Of a DNA stretch of 64,000 nt, positions 1 to 12,731 are shown in pieces. This stretch comes from Prostheceraeus crozeri. Taxonomy: Eukaryota > Platyhelminthes > Polycladida > Euryleptidae. The first letter of the stretch is position 1. Each line of letters starts with the position of its first letter. Where the stretch lies: positions 251,501 through 315,500 of the forward strand of contig CAJQUW010007460.1 of assembly GCA_907163375.1 (NCBI GenBank), written 5' to 3'. Under the pieces are notes generated by a model. That model made no database searches. It was not told the origin of the DNA and worked only from the letters and a program-made list of their open reading frames with translations. A program made the position numbers and the translations under genes.

Positions 1-779
1 TTTTGGTGCTCATGTAATGGAACCTGATCTTTCATCAAATATGTCGCCCCCTTATCACCAGAAAATTCGCTACGTCTGGAGACAGCACGTGAATTCCTCC
101 TGGTTAAGACGAAGGCATATGACTGACAGAACGTCGGCGACTATAAGGTAAGAAGATACGTATGTACGAGTAAGTAATTGATTGAATAGTTTGAAAGCAG
201 GGATCTTCTTCAAAATTTGATTGGCGATTGGCAATTTAAATACACAGTCATTACTCTCATTGGAAAGCTCATTTACATCATGGAAGCCGTGTGAAAATCA
301 CCACATGAATGATGAAACTTCATTGCTACCTCTTCGAGGGCTTTGACGATGCTGACAGAGTCAACTAGAAAATAATGCTAGCGTCACTAAATGTTTCTTA
401 CATTGATAGTAATCTGTTTTAGCCCAGACGGCAATAACACGTCCTTTATGTGCAGGCTTGACAACATTTTTTTGAAAAGCGGAAGGACCCACATGAAGTG
501 ATATTTTTATTGCAAAAGGAATGACGTTGCAAGATGTCGAACGTTTTCGGTTAGTGTCAAGCAGTCACGTTCACGAGAAATTAACCGTGACACTTGCAAA
601 TTTTTAAATTAACAATACTTTCGTTAATTTGTCATGAACATAGCTGGAGGACGCTAGTAATTGCAATTTGTAGCACCTTTGCAAATTGCAGATTAACAAA
701 TGCATTTGTTGATGTAGGTCCTTGCTACTCGTAATTTGTCGTAAATACGTTGGTGGACGCTAGCCTTCAACTATTATTT
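1..779. other. Unassigned AT-rich DNA
   Basis: I see no supported gene, repeat or structured RNA here. The stretch leads into a decayed LINE reverse transcriptase, so part of it may be the upstream portion of that element, but no conserved motif is visible. Confidence 0.5.
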
Positions 780-2240
780 AAGCAAAAGCTGATTGTCCTC
801 TCACATTTAAAAGTTGAAAGCGGACTGCATCACTACTGCAATTGAAGCGATTCATCGACCTTATGGCGATCAATCAATAGACTCCTTTCCGGCATTCCTA
901 ATGAATCATCACAGCTTGACCTAGATATACTTCAAAAGAATTTTTCTGAAGTATCTATCTGCACATTAGGGTCATCAGTTATCTTTTCCTGATATTCAGA
1001 CATTGCCTTTGGAAGCATGCGATGATGTCTACAGCACTATGGCTTCCTTACGTGAAGGAGCTTCAGGACCTGTTGATGATATTCCGTTTCGGATATTCAG
1101 AGATTTTTATGATCTAGCTCCTGCTCACCGTAATACTTTGTATCTGCATCCTAAGCACATCATCCGGTATCGTTCCAGACTTCTTCAAAGTCGCAGATGT
1201 GGCTCCGTTTCCGAAAAACTCGAACTCTTCATCGAAGGAATATCGCCCTATGTATTTCTCTTCTCCCAACTGCAGCAAAAATTCTGGAGATGATAGTCCT
1301 CAAAAGATGGAGCTGTTCATTCATACCAAAGTTGGAGCCACTTTTATTTGCTTTCATACCGGGATGAGGCCAGATGGTGTCACAGCTTTAATCTTTTTAA
1401 TTAAAGCAATGTTGCCCTTTCTTGACTCACCAAGAGCTGTTCGCCTGCTATCAATCTACTACTCCAAGGCATTCAACAAATTGCCACACAGTACTATTCT
1501 GTCATCACTTATTTCTTTTGATGCATCGAAAGATCTCATTCATTGGATTGATTCTTGCTTTATAAACAGAATGCAAGTTGTAACAGTCGGAAGCTCATAC
1601 GTTGTTGCAAGGCTACTAGTGGTGTGTTTTCTCCTATTTTATTTGCATCAGCAGTGGACAGTCTATTGCCCCGCAACATCAAAACATCATATTGATAAAA
1701 TTTGCGGATTATATGTCTCGCATTTTATTCGTGACGATGACGATGAGCACACTTGATCGCATTGTGTCCTGGTCACACTTTAAGCGCACAAAAACGAAAT
1801 TGATGAACTTTCAGACAAAATGATCATTCTCGTTATCTCCATTGAACGATGCTCACTCCTAGTCGGTTATTCAAATTGTATCCTCAGCTACATTATTGGG
1901 CATTGCAATTGATTGCGATCTGATATGGAGCACTTATAGTTGCACTATCCTATCGAAAATTCACACGAGTCTGCATATTATATTACCTGCGACCTGCGTC
2001 AAGTGGAAGCACCTAAGACCATGCGATGGATGGTGTAGTGTACAATGATCGATGACATTTATTGCGAGTTACAGATACCCTGCCTGGTGCAATATCGAAA
2101 TGTTGCACCAAGCTGTAATGTATGTTAATCAAGTTAAATTGGAAGGTCGCTCCTACAGAATAGTTGACCTACTTCGCGAAAAGAAATTGAGTATTATGAT
2201 GGCCTATGTGTGAGTTAAGCGAGAAAAGGACTGCGCCCTT
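780..2240 (+). mobile_element. Decayed LINE (non-LTR) reverse transcriptase fragment
   Basis: Translations scattered over the plus-strand frames follow the normal order of a non-LTR reverse transcriptase. A GASGP-DDIP finger motif lies near 1060-1090. An SSSKEYRP segment follows near 1225-1245. The palm motif A region near 1440-1500 reads VRLLSIYYSKAFNKLPHST, where the family usually has D-Y-S-K-A-F-D. Downstream are the WIDSCFINRMQVV thumb-side segment and decayed remains of the YADD region near 1690-1750. The frame changes repeatedly and the catalytic aspartates are lost, so this is an old inactive copy. It resembles the other LINEs in this window only at the family level. Its 3' end must lie before the hAT insertion at 2319. 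The 5' limit is uncertain. Confidence 0.75.
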
Positions 2241-2318
2241 CTCATCCACTGAACTCCATTTACAATACCGAGTCGACAAGGAAAAAGCAGGCAGGTGAAA
2301 TCCAAGACACATCGATAT

Positions 2319-3973
2319 TAGGGATGTCAATCTAGTAATCCCGGATTTTACAGAAAATTCCGGGATTTTTCATTACAAATCCCGTGTAATCCCGAAACTT
2401 ATGTAGGGCTAATTTTCATTACTTAATGGTAAAAACGAATAAAACTAACACTCCGGAAGTCAAACGAGTCGATAGCATGATGCTCGGCATTGATTTTCTG
2501 CCGTCGACAGTTGCTGACAAACGTATTAATTATCGCACTCTGTATAGAGCTAGTCTGATTAAACGAGTGGGCAAAATTGCCAATTTACACCAGCTGTGCT
2601 TGGCACACGGTATTCACATGTAGCTGTGTGCGACATCATATATGACAGCAACCAATATCAACAAGCATCGATCCTGAGAGCGACGACACAAGTATGGACG
2701 ACTCAGAGAAAGAGGGAGAGGGTGAAGATATAATCGATTTCTCACCATCATTCAAAGACATCATCCTTAAAGTCCGCTGTATTGTACATTTATTTCGTAA
2801 GTCGCCTCTTTCGAACGACAAGTTGCAATTTTTTTCTTCGGGAATCACTCGCGAAATAGCTTTGATTCGACACATCTGTATTCGCTGGAACAGCGACATG
2901 TTACAACGCTTTCTAAGGCGTCAGACCTGCATTCAACAGGCTTTGCTCGCACTTAATGAGGAGCATCTGTTTCCTAGTGAACTGGAACGATTCAAAAAAT
3001 GTGCGATGTACTTCTTCCTGTAACCACCGGATTGGACCGTCTCAATCGGCGCGAAGTTGACCTAATAATGGCGGAACATGTTATTGACTTCGTCAGCATA
3101 AAACTAGAAATCGAATTTCACGACTACTTTTTCCGATCGATGGAATATCAGAATATCCGAACGTTCCACTCTTATGACAAAGATACCGTTCTTCTTGCGG
3201 AGTGTTATCTGCGAAAATCTGTCGCAGCAGCAAGCGAAACAATCTATTCTGGATCTCTTGCAGTGAGTGAACTTTTGTTTTACACCAGTGCTCGAGTCGT
3301 CGTTATCAAATAAATCAAGTGCCGAACTGAAAAAACTGCTTATTGTCTCTCTCTGATCAATTGGATTCCTTTCTAAAAGAACAGCCTGATATAAATTGTG
3401 TTGCGTCATCATCTAAGCCGCCTCTCAGCCGCATTATTACCAAGGTATTGGATTAACAAAAAATGGATGGAAATGTGGAGAAATTTTGGAGCTCGTTGTG
3501 AAGTGGTTATTTAGTGTCCCACCAACCACCATTGAAAGTGAAAGAGCTGTCAGTATTGCAGGTGCGTCCTACACTAAAGTAAGAAATAGACTTAGTGACA
3601 AAAGTCTGAATATATTGTGCGTACTAAAGTGGTTCTTCAGTCAAGTGTCCAATTTTTGATAAAAGCTGAATCGAATCAAATGGAATACGGTTGCTTTCAT
3701 TATTAGTATACTTAGAAATCTCTGAACATTTTAATTAATTCGACTTTTCTGTCTTAAAACCAGCGACAATTCTTTCTTTCTCTATTATATTAGTTATATT
3801 TGTTTTATTACGCACCATAGAATATTTGTATTTTAACAGCATATATTGTTTAGAATTGTTGTAAAAAGAAAGTTAATAAGACAGTCACAGAAAATTAGGA
3901 AAACACTCAAATTTCCGATCAGATTAGATTAAAATCCCAGGATTACAAAATGCTCCCGGGATTGACATCGCTA
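2319..3973 (+). mobile_element. hAT DNA transposon with TIRs and target duplication (copy A)
   Basis: The left end reads TAGGGATGTCAATC and the right end is its inverse (TAGCGATGTCAATC on the minus strand), a 14-bp terminal inverted repeat with 13 matches. The flanks carry an 8-bp near-identical target duplication, ATCGATAT at 2311-2318 and CTCGATAT at 3974-3981 (7 of 8). Eight-base duplications are the hallmark of hAT. Internal sequence encodes a decayed hAT transposase. The element sits wholly outside the Polinton-like element and is the left part of the 5.2-kb tandem duplication. Confidence 0.88.
2426..3659 (+). pseudogene. hAT transposase, decayed (copy A)
   Basis: Three reading-frame blocks match the hAT family in order. 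The block at 2694-3023 has the central hAT region, with VHLFRKSPLSNDKLQ, IRHICIRWNSDMLQRFLR and LNEEHLFPSELER; the RWNS tetrapeptide is typical. The block at 2999-3313 continues into a degraded LDRLNRREVDLIMAEHV segment. The block at about 3505-3659 is the C-terminal dimerisation motif, VPPTTIESERAVSIAG followed by KVRNRLSDKSLNILCVLKW, ending at TGA 3657-3659. An N-terminal piece near 2426-2623 has no clear zinc finger. Stops and frame changes separate the blocks, so the gene is dead. Residues around RWNS and SERAVS remain readable. Confidence 0.82.
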
Positions 3974-3981
3974 CTCGATAT

Positions 3982-4769
3982 GGCTGCTCTTTCATTGCGC
4001 TTAATGCGTGAGTCTGTTTAGATGTTTTGGGAAGAAATAAGGTCATCAAAAAAAACATTTCTTGAATATTACATGTAAAAAAGAAATAACGTGAACAATA
4101 TTGTGCGAGCGCTTTCGTGGCGTATTTTGGCTTTTGTTCAAAATTTATGAAGCATCCACGATGCGTAATCACAAAGGAAAAGAAGAAGAACATAAAATTG
4201 AAAAGCAAGAAGGAAAGTATTTGCCTTTAAAAACATCACAATCCAGAACATATGCTTACACACCGAACATGACGATGAGCCACAAATTTGACTACACAAC
4301 CAACGCGGAAGATGCTCTTTGATACTTTGTCCCAACCGTCTGTCAGTCCGGCTGGCTCCGCAGTCACATTCAAAATTGCAAATCTCACGGAACCGGCTGA
4401 CGGGGTGTGTGGGATCTTTCAAGAGCCGGATGATGATGCGTTAAGTATAAAAGATTTACTGGTCTGATTGCTGGAAATGCCTGCTTGACAGATGAAAAAA
4501 TGCGCTTGATAATCGCGCCGGAGTGAGAATCACTAGTGAAATGGCAAACGTACCAGTGTTTACATTTGCCATTACATCTAATAGAAATTCCCCTACATCT
4601 CAGATAATATAAACAACAGAATCAAAAAGCTTCCTGCTAGAGTAGCTCACGAATCGTTCACATTCTGAAATGTTCTAAACAAGCAGCAGCAAAAACAGCA
4701 AACATGCAGCTGGAAATCATGTCTGACTCCCGAGAAAGAAATATGTCTCGTAAGAAATTGTGGTATACG
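3982..4769. other. Unrecognised DNA downstream of hAT (copy A)
   Basis: Short open frames on both strands (for example a 73-codon Lys/Glu-rich frame at 4101-4322) have no recognisable domain and their overlaps look like chance. The same sequence recurs at 9171-9957 in copy B with the same frames, which follows from the duplication and is no evidence of selection. Confidence 0.45.
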
Positions 4770-5035
4770 AAATAATATGTAACAAATGCAAAGAATGCTA
4801 CGTTGGATGCACAATAAGAGAACTACATACCAGAATCTGAGAACATCTCAAATATAAGGACTCATAAATGTGTAGACATCTTACAGATATGCCAGTCCAG
4901 TGACCAACAGATATCAGTGTCAATTATAGACCATGACAGAGATCTAATAAACCGGAGATTCCGTGAGGCTATGCAAGTCAGGAATTCGAAGCCATCTATC
5001 AATAACAAAAATGAGTCGACCAATGCACCGCTAGC
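4770..5035 (+). pseudogene. Penelope-like element GIY-YIG endonuclease remnant (copy A)
   Basis: In the plus strand the frames read ICNKCKECYVGCTIRELHTR, then EHLKYKDS, a CRHL segment, and after a frame change IDHDRDLINRRFREAMQVR followed by SKPSINNKNES. This is the order of a GIY-YIG nuclease domain: Y-x-C-x2-C, YVG in place of YIG, an Arg/Glu-His helix, a His-containing strand, then the R-x2-EA-x-x-I/V-R-x2-K-P-x-x-N tail typical of Penelope-like retroelements. Stops interrupt it, so it is dead. A second, unduplicated Penelope-like copy lies at the right end of the window on the other strand. Confidence 0.65.
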
Positions 5036-7096
5036 CATCATCACCAGCTGTGTGGAATCTCAGCGGTGCCCAGCACCCGAACCTGATCAGAATGTCGAAG
5101 CGAGTCACCGCCTTTCGTACCACCTCAGTCATTTCCGCTACATGCGAACGTGCATTTTCAACAGCGGTGTCTGTCATGAACTTGACACGGTGTTCTCTAT
5201 ATGAGGCAGTGCAATAGCTAATACAAACGCAAGTATAGTCTTTCGACAGCAACCACTGAAGTTTTAACCCAATTTAAATTAGTATTCTTTGTAATTTCTT
5301 CAATCCGGCAAGCCTTCTCCAGTGAACTATTAATTTATACTGTATTGTATGCTTTAGATAAAATAATTTTCATGTTAGACTTAGGGGGTAAACTAAGTCG
5401 AGTACGTGTTTCGACTGAAAACTTCATGTTGGGAGAAAATTACCAATGACTACAGACCACAAATTTCGTACTCTCCTCGAACATCATTCTTGTTTTTTTT
5501 TGATGCGTCATTACTGTTATCTGTTCATCATCAATCTTTCGTTTTCTCGTTTTTCACGTACCGTTTATTACTCTAATTCAGATTCAAAAGTTTAGCGCAA
5601 AAGGGTTGAATGTAAAGACCTAATAAAAAAGTTAAAAGTACACTTTCCTAAAAAGTGTACTTACTGGTTCTTATTTCCTGACCTTCAAATGTAATCGCCA
5701 TCCTGCCATGGAATAGTACATATTTCTAACAAATAAGCGAAGCAAAATGAATACCAAGAAAACTAAATTATATACAAAATAATCACTTAGAGTAGACTGT
5801 TCGTTGTTAACATGAGCCGATTAAGTTAATGATCTTACTAACATTGTATTGTAATACAGTCTCTCAATGAAGACATTTAGTGTCAATGAAATTCAAGGCT
5901 GAGGATTATCATCTGCTGTGACGGTTTGATATATTGTCGCATAATTTCAAGCGCATTTTGCGTGTTGGTGAAAAATAAAGTACTTAATGAGATTTAAGAC
6001 CTTCCAGCAGAAGTTAGTAGATCGATCTGTACTTCTGTCAAAGTTGATTGGAGAAAATCTTGGACATGGCTGCGGTAATTCTAAGAAGGCTGCGGGACAG
6101 TCGTGCATCTGAGATTATGTAATTGTGTATGTCAAAGAGCCAAAATTATGAGACGCTTTTATTTTAAAAGTTTTTGGTTCTTTACTTTCTTCGGTTTATT
6201 TGCTTTCGTTATTTTCAATGAAGAAGGATATTTTCTTCATCTATGTAAAAATTGCTGACGAGAAAGTGAAAGATAGTAGAATATCAGTTTGAAATACACA
6301 CACAACAAGCTAGCATGTGTGTAATCATTTAACTTAAATTATTAGAAAAAATAAGTTCTGAGAATATACATATAATTATTATACTCAGAATTAGCCATAA
6401 ATCCTTGCTTTTCAATATCACTTTCAAGTAACTTTTTCATTTCATGTTCAAAATGAGATGTAATCTACGTTGACTGATATCGATAAAGTACAAACGATTG
6501 AACACACATAAACGTCAGACGAATTTTCTACTCAAGAGGTAAGTATATAAAAGTTCAAATATGTCATGGCGAAACTGATTAATAAATTGTTGATGTGATA
6601 GTACTACAGAGCCTCAATGCATTGATGAACATGCCGAAAGTAGCTTTTGTGTGTTAAATGGTTCTTGAGTAACTAAACTACCACCAAAAGCAATGATTAG
6701 ATTCTGTCGAATTCCCAACTTTTTTTATGTTTATTCACTTGTTCGCTGAACTCGATTGCGAAACTGAATTTTTCTTTTCAGTACAAAACTTGAGAACAGT
6801 CTTTATGCCCCTTAATGAATTAAAGTATTTTCATTCTTTTTCTTCAATTCCTTATTAATTTGTGATAATTGAGAGGTAGCGTGCAAGTGACAATCATTTG
6901 GTGGGTAGGCTGAAATCTACATTTGCCTTCAGATAATTGCAAGCGGCTGAGGAGTGTATCACTATGTCATGATGATGTTGGATACATGAGGTTAGATATT
7001 TCGGCCGTTGTGTGGAAATAGAGAATAATGTCATTCGATATTTTTTTGGAATTAGAAAATAGAAACCATTCTTTAGCAATATTCTATGAATTATTG
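5036..7096. other. Unrecognised AT-rich DNA (copy A)
   Basis: No gene is supported. Visible structure is a perfect 11-bp inverted repeat with a 5-base loop at 5636-5662 (AAGTACACTTT / AAAGTGTACTT), also present in copy B at 10846-10872. The corresponding stretch in copy B is 10224-12306. Short frames such as 6894-7079 (minus) are unsupported. Confidence 0.45.
5636..5662. repeat. Perfect 11-bp hairpin
   Basis: AAGTACACTTT at 5636-5646 is followed by CCTAA and the exact reverse complement at 5652-5662. It is duplicated at 10846-10872. It could be a hairpin in DNA or RNA; no terminator or RNA family is recognised. Confidence 0.7.
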
Positions 7097-7160
7097 CAGG
7101 GTTGCCAGTCGTCCTTTTTTTGGAAGGACGTCCCTTTTCGTCCTCTTTTATTTTTTTAAT
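7097..7160. other. Possible hAT-type element terminus (copy A)
   Basis: CAGGGTTGCCAG at 7097 resembles the CAGGGNTGCC start of many hAT elements, and is followed by a short inverted repeat (GTCCTT / AAGGAC) and T-runs. The same terminus recurs at 12307 in copy B. No partner terminus or target duplication was found, so this may be a solo end of a non-autonomous element or chance. Confidence 0.3.
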
Positions 7161-7519
7161 TGATTGCCAACTACAATTTCTGTTTTATGCAAACATATCT
7201 TTTGTCTGTATGCATTTCTTTCATGACAAGTCGATGCCTCTGTTGTTATTAGGCAATTATTACTTTTAGATTTGATTTAGAGTAACTTATTAATCCCTCT
7301 CTAGATCGAAATTTGTGTCAAAATTAATTGATTGTATTTTTGAATAACCGTGTCAAGTACCATTTCATAAAATAGTTTACTTAATCAAAAATTATTGAAT
7401 GATGAACCTCGAAGAGAGAGAGAGAGGGTGAGACAGAGTCAGCATTTTAATGCGTTTGCATTCACGAATGACAGTTATCGAAGTGTCTTCAGATCAGAGT
7501 TGTACTCCGAAGTCGGCTC

Positions 7520-7537
7520 CGGAAACATAAACAGAGC
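7520..7537. other. Filler DNA at tandem-duplication junction
   Basis: About 18 bp (CGGAAACATAAACAGAGC) lie between the end of copy A and the start of copy B and match neither the sequence upstream of copy A nor that downstream of copy B. Such filler is typical of end-joining repair with templated or untemplated additions. Confidence 0.7.
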
Positions 7538-9162
7538 TACAGAAAATTCCGAGATTTTTTATTACAAATCCCGTGTAATCCCGAAACTTATGTAGGGCTA
7601 ATTTTCATTACTTAATGGTAAAAACGAATAAAACTAACACTCCGGAAGTCAAACGAGTCGATAGCATGATGCTCGGCATTGATTTTCTGCCGTCGACAGT
7701 TGCTGACAAACGTATTAATTATCGCACTCTGTATGGAGCTAGTCTGATTATACGAGTGGGCAAAATTGCCAATTTACACCAGCTGTGCTTGGCACACGGT
7801 ATTCACATGTAGCTGTGTGCGACATCATATATGACAGCAACCAATATCAACAAGCATCGATCCTGAGAGCGACGACACAAGTATGGACGACTCAGAGAAA
7901 GAGGGAGAGGGTGAAGATATAATCGATTTCTCACCATCATTCAAAGACATCATCCTTAAAGTCCGCTGTATTGTACATTTATTTCGTAAGTCGCCTCTTT
8001 CGAACGACAAGTTGCAATTTTTTTCTTCGGGAATCACTCGCGAAATAGCTTTGATTCGACACATCTGTATTCGCTGGAACAGCGACATGTTACAACGCTT
8101 TCTAAGGCGTCAGACCTGCATTCAACAGGCTTTGCTCGCACTTAATGAGGAGCATCTGTTTCCTAGTGAACTGGAACGATTCAAAAAATGTGCGATGTAC
8201 TTCTTCCTGTAACCACCGGATTGGACCGTCTCAATCGGCGCGAAGTTGACCTAATAATGGCGGAACATGTTATTGACTTCGTCAGCATAAAACTAGAAAT
8301 CGAATTTCACGACTACTTTTTCCGATCGATGGAATATCAGAATATCCGAACGTTCCACTCTTATGACAAAGATACCGTTCTTCTTGCGGAGTGTTATCTG
8401 CGAAAATCTGTCGCAGCAGCAAGCGAAACAATCTATTCTGGATCTCTTGCAGTGAGTGAACTTTTGTTTTACACCAGTGCTCGAGTCGTCGTTATCAAAT
8501 AAATCAAGTGCCGAACTGAAAAAACTGCTTATTGTCTCTCTCTGATCAATTGGATTCCTTTCTAAAAGAACAGTCTGATATAAATTGTGTTGCGTCATCA
8601 TCTAAGCCGCCTCTCAGCCGCATTATTACCAAGGTATTGGATTAACAAAAAATGGATGGAAATGTGGAGAAATTTTGGAGCTCGTTGTGAAGTGGTTATT
8701 TAGTGTCCCACCAACCACCATTGAAAGTAAAAGAGCTGTCAGTATTGCAGGTGCGTCCTACACTAAAGTAAGAAATAGACTTAGTGACAAAAGTCTGAAT
8801 ATATTGTGCGTACTAAAGTGGTTCTTCAGTCAAGTGTCCAATTTTTGATAAAAGCTGAATCGAATCAAATGGAATACGGTTGCTTTCATTATTAGTATAC
8901 TTAGAAATCTCTGAACATTTTAATTAATTCGACTTTTCTGTCTTAAAACCAGCGACAATTCTTTCTTTCTCTATTATATTAGTTATATTTGTTTTATTAC
9001 GCACCATAGAATATTTGTATTTTAACAGCATATATTGTTTAGAATTGTTGTAAAAAGAAAGTTAATAAGACAGTCACAGAAAATTAGGAAAACACTCAAA
9101 TTTCCGATCAGATTAGATTAAAATCCCAGGATTACAAAATGCTCCCGGGATTGACATCGCTA
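7538..9162 (+). mobile_element. hAT transposon, left end missing (copy B)
   Basis: Duplicate of the hAT element at 2319-3973. The right terminus ending GATTGACATCGCTA and the flanking CTCGATAT (9163-9170) are kept. The first 30 bp including the left inverted repeat are absent because the duplication breakpoint lies inside the element. The transposase blocks (7883-8212, 8188-8502 and the dimerisation motif near 8694-8848) carry the same disruptions as copy A, so the decay predates the duplication. This copy has one inverted repeat only and could not be mobilised as a unit. Confidence 0.85.
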
Positions 9163-9957
9163 CTCGATATGGCTGCTCTTTCATTGCGCTTAATGCGTGA
9201 GTCTGTTTAGATGTTTTGGGAAGAAATAAGGTCATCAAAAAAAAACATTTCTTGAATATTACATGTAAAAAAGAAATAACGTGAACAATTGTGCGAGCGC
9301 TTTCGTGGCGTATTTTGGCTTTTGTTCAAAATTTATGAAGCATCCACGATGCGTAATCACAAAGGAAAAGAAGAAGAACATAAAATTGAAAAGCAAGAAG
9401 GAAAGTATTTGCCTTTAAAAACATCACAATCCAGAACATATGCTTACACACCGAACATGACGATGAGCCACAAATTTGACTACACAACCAACGCGGAAGA
9501 TGCTCTTTGATACTTTGTCCCAACCGTCTGTCAGTCCGGCTGGCTCCGCAGTCACATTCAAAATTGCAAATCTCACGGAACCGGCTGACGGGGTGTGTGG
9601 GATCTTTCAAGAGCCGGATGATGATGCGCTTAGTATAAAAGATTTACTGGTCTGATTGCTGGAAATGCCTGCTTGACAGATGAAAAAATGCGCTTGATAA
9701 TCGCGCCGGAGTGAGAATCACTAGTGAAATGGCAAACGTACCAGTGTTTACATTTGCCATTACATCTAATAGAAATTCCCTTACATCTCAGATAATATAA
9801 ACAACAGAATCAAAAAGCTTCCTGCTAGAGTAGCTCACGAATCGTTCACATTCTGAAATGTTCTAAACAAGCAGCAGCAAAAACAGCAAACATGCAGCTG
9901 GAAATCATGTCTGACTCCCGAGAAAGAAATATGTCTCGTAAGAAATTGTGGTATACG

Positions 9958-10223
9958 AAATAATATGTAACAAATGCAAAGAATGCTACGTTGGATGCAC
10001 AATAAGAGAACTACATACCAGAATCTGAGAACATCTCAAATATAAGGACTCATAAATGTGTAGACATCTTACAGATATGCCAGTCCAGTGACCAACAGAT
10101 ATCAGTGTCAATTATAGACCATGACAGAGATCTAATAAACCGGAGATTCCGTGAGGCTATGCAAGTCAGGAATTCGAAGCCATCTATCAAAAACAAAAAT
10201 GAGTCGACTAATGCACCGCTAGC
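9958..10223 (+). pseudogene. Penelope-like GIY-YIG remnant (copy B)
   Basis: Duplicate of the remnant at 4770-5035, offset 5188 bp, with the same YVGCT and REAMQVR motifs and the same disruptions. It differs by a few substitutions, such as an Asn to Lys change in the SIN(N/K)KNES stretch. Confidence 0.65.
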
Positions 10224-12731
10224 CATCATCACCAGCTGTGTGGAATCTCAGCGGTGGCCGGCCGAGCACGCTGCCCAGCACCCGAACCTGATCAGAATGT
10301 CGAAGCGAGTCACCGCCTTTCGTACCACCTCAGTCATTTCCGCTACATGCGAACGTGCATTTTCAACAGCGGTGTCTGTCATGAACTTGACACGGTGTGT
10401 TCCCTATATGAGGCAGTGCAATAGCTAATACAAACGCAAGTATAGTCTTTCGACAGCAACCACTGAAGTTTTAACCCAATTTAAATTAGTATTCTTTGTA
10501 ATTTCTTCAATCCGGCAAGCCTTCTCCAGTGAACTATTAATTTATACTGTATTGTATGCTTTAGATAAAATAATTTTCATGTTAGACTTAGGGGGTAAAC
10601 TAAGTCGAGTACGTGTTTCGACTGAAAACTTCATGTTGGGAGAAAATTACCAATGACTACAGACCACAAATTTCGTACTCTCCTCGAACATCATTCTTGT
10701 TTTTTTTGATGCGTCATTACTGTTATCTGTTCATCATCAATCTTTCGTTTTCTCGTTTTTCACGTACCGTTTATTACTCTAATTCAGATTCAAAAGTTTA
10801 GCGCAAAAGGAAGGGTTGAATGTAAAGACCTAATAAAAAAGTTAAAAGTACACTTTCCTAAAAAGTGTACTTACTGGTTCTTATTTCCTGACCTTCAAAT
10901 GTAATCGCCATCCTGCCATGGAATAGTACATATTTCTAACAAATAAGCGAAGCAAAATGAATACCAAGAAAACTAAATTATATACAAAATAATCACTTAG
11001 AGTAGACTGTTCGTTGTTAACATGAGCCGATTAAGTTAATGATCTTACTAACATTGTATTGTAATACAGTCTCTCAATGAAGACATTTAGTGTCAATGAA
11101 ATTCAAGGCTGAGGATTATCATCTGCTGTGACGGTTTGATATATTGTCGCATAATTTCAAGCGCATTTTGCGTGTTGGTGAAAAATAAAGTACTTAATGA
11201 GATTCAAGACCTTCCAGCAGAAGTTAGTAGATCGATCTGTACTTCTGTCAAAGTTGATTGGAGAAAATCTTGGACATGGCTGCGGTAATTCTAAGAAGGC
11301 TGCGGGACAGTCGTGCATCTGAGATTATGTAATTGTGTATGTCAAAGAGCCAAAATTATGAGACGCTTTTATTTTAAAAGTTTTTGGTTCTTTACTTTCT
11401 TCGTTTTATTTGCTTTCGTTATTTTCAATGAAGAAGGATATTTTCTTCATCTATGTAAAAATTGCTGACGAGAAAGTGAAAGATAGTAGAATATCAGTTT
11501 GAAATACACACACAACAAGCTAGCATGTGTGTAATCATTTAACTTAAATTATTAGAAAAAAATAAGTTCTGAGAATATACATATAATTATTATACTCAGA
11601 ATTAGCCATAAATCCTTGCTTTTCAATATCACTTTCAAGTAACTTTTTCATTTCATGTTCAAAATGAGATGTAATCTACGTTGACTGATATCGATAAAGT
11701 ACAAACGATTGAACACACATAAACGTCAGACGAATTTTCTACTCAAGAGGTAAGTATATAAAAGTTCAAATATGTCATGGCGAAACTGATTAATAAATTG
11801 TTGATGTGATAGTACTACAGAGCCTCAATGCATTGATGAACATGCCGAAAGTAGCTTTTGTGTGTTAAATGGTTCTTGAGTAACTAAACTACCACCAAAA
11901 GCAATGATTAGATTCTGTCGAATTCCCAACTTTTTTATGTTTATTCACTTGTTCGCTGAACTCGATTGCGAAACTGAATTTTTCTTTTCAGTACAAAACT
12001 TGAGAACAGTCTTTATGCCTCTTAATGAATTAAAGTATTTTCATTCTTTTTCTTCAATTCCTCATTAATTTGTGATAATGGAGATGTAGCGTGCAAGTGA
12101 CAATCATTTGGTGGGTAGGCTGAAATCTACATTTGCCTTCAGATAATTGCAAGCGGCTGAGGAGTGTATCACTATGTCATGATGATATTGGATACATGAG
12201 GTTAGATATTTCGGCCGTTGTGTGGAAATAGAGAATAATGTCATTCGATATTTTTTTGGAATTAGAAAATAGAAACCATTCTTTAGCAATATTCTATGAA
12301 TTATTGCAGGGTTGCCAGTCGTCCTTTTTTTGGAAGGACGTCCCTTTTCGTCCTCTTTTATTTTTTTAATTGATTGCCAACTACAATTTCTGTTTTATGC
12401 AAACATATCTTTTGTCTGTATGCATTTCTTTCATGACAAGTCGATGCCTCTGTTGTTATTAGGCAATTATTACTTTTAGATTTGATTTAGAGTAACTTAT
12501 TAATCACTCTCTAGATCGAAATTTGTGTCAAAATTAATTGATTGTATTTTTGAATAACCGTGTCAAGTACCATTTCATAAAATAGTTTACTTAATCAAAA
12601 ATTATTGAATGATGAACCTCGAAGAGAGAGAGAGAGAGGGTGAGACAGAGTCAGCATTTTAATGCGTTTGCATTCACGAATGACAGTTATCGAAGTGTCT
12701 TCAGATCAGAGTTGTACTCCGAAGTCGGCTC

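Larger units (their letters stand above)
2349..7519. repeat. 5.2-kb tandem duplication, copy A
   Basis: This 5,171-bp block is repeated almost identically at 7538-12731. Paired landmarks keep a near-constant offset: 5189 bp at the hAT transposase, 5188 near 4101, about 5210 near 6894. Only scattered substitutions and a few small indels differ, including an insertion in copy B near 10,250 (GGCCGGCCGAGCACG region). The left breakpoint falls 30 bp inside the hAT element, so the duplication arose after the hAT insertion. Copy A ends GAAGTCGGCTC and is joined to copy B by about 18 bp not present at either parental end. Confidence 0.95.
7538..12731. repeat. 5.2-kb tandem duplication, copy B
   Basis: Second copy of the unit at 2349-7519, direct orientation, 5,194 bp. 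It starts inside the hAT element, so it lacks the left hAT terminus, and ends GAAGTCGGCTC at 12,731, after which the true downstream sequence (AGCACTCATCTGG) appears. The high identity between copies implies a recent event. An assembly artefact is possible but less likely, because the copies differ by point changes and indels. Confidence 0.95.

Noticed and set aside
2636-2899. Minus-strand 87-codon frame, duplicated at 7825-8088
   Set aside because: Reverse-strand shadow of the hAT transposase block; its duplication reflects the 5.2-kb repeat, not selection.
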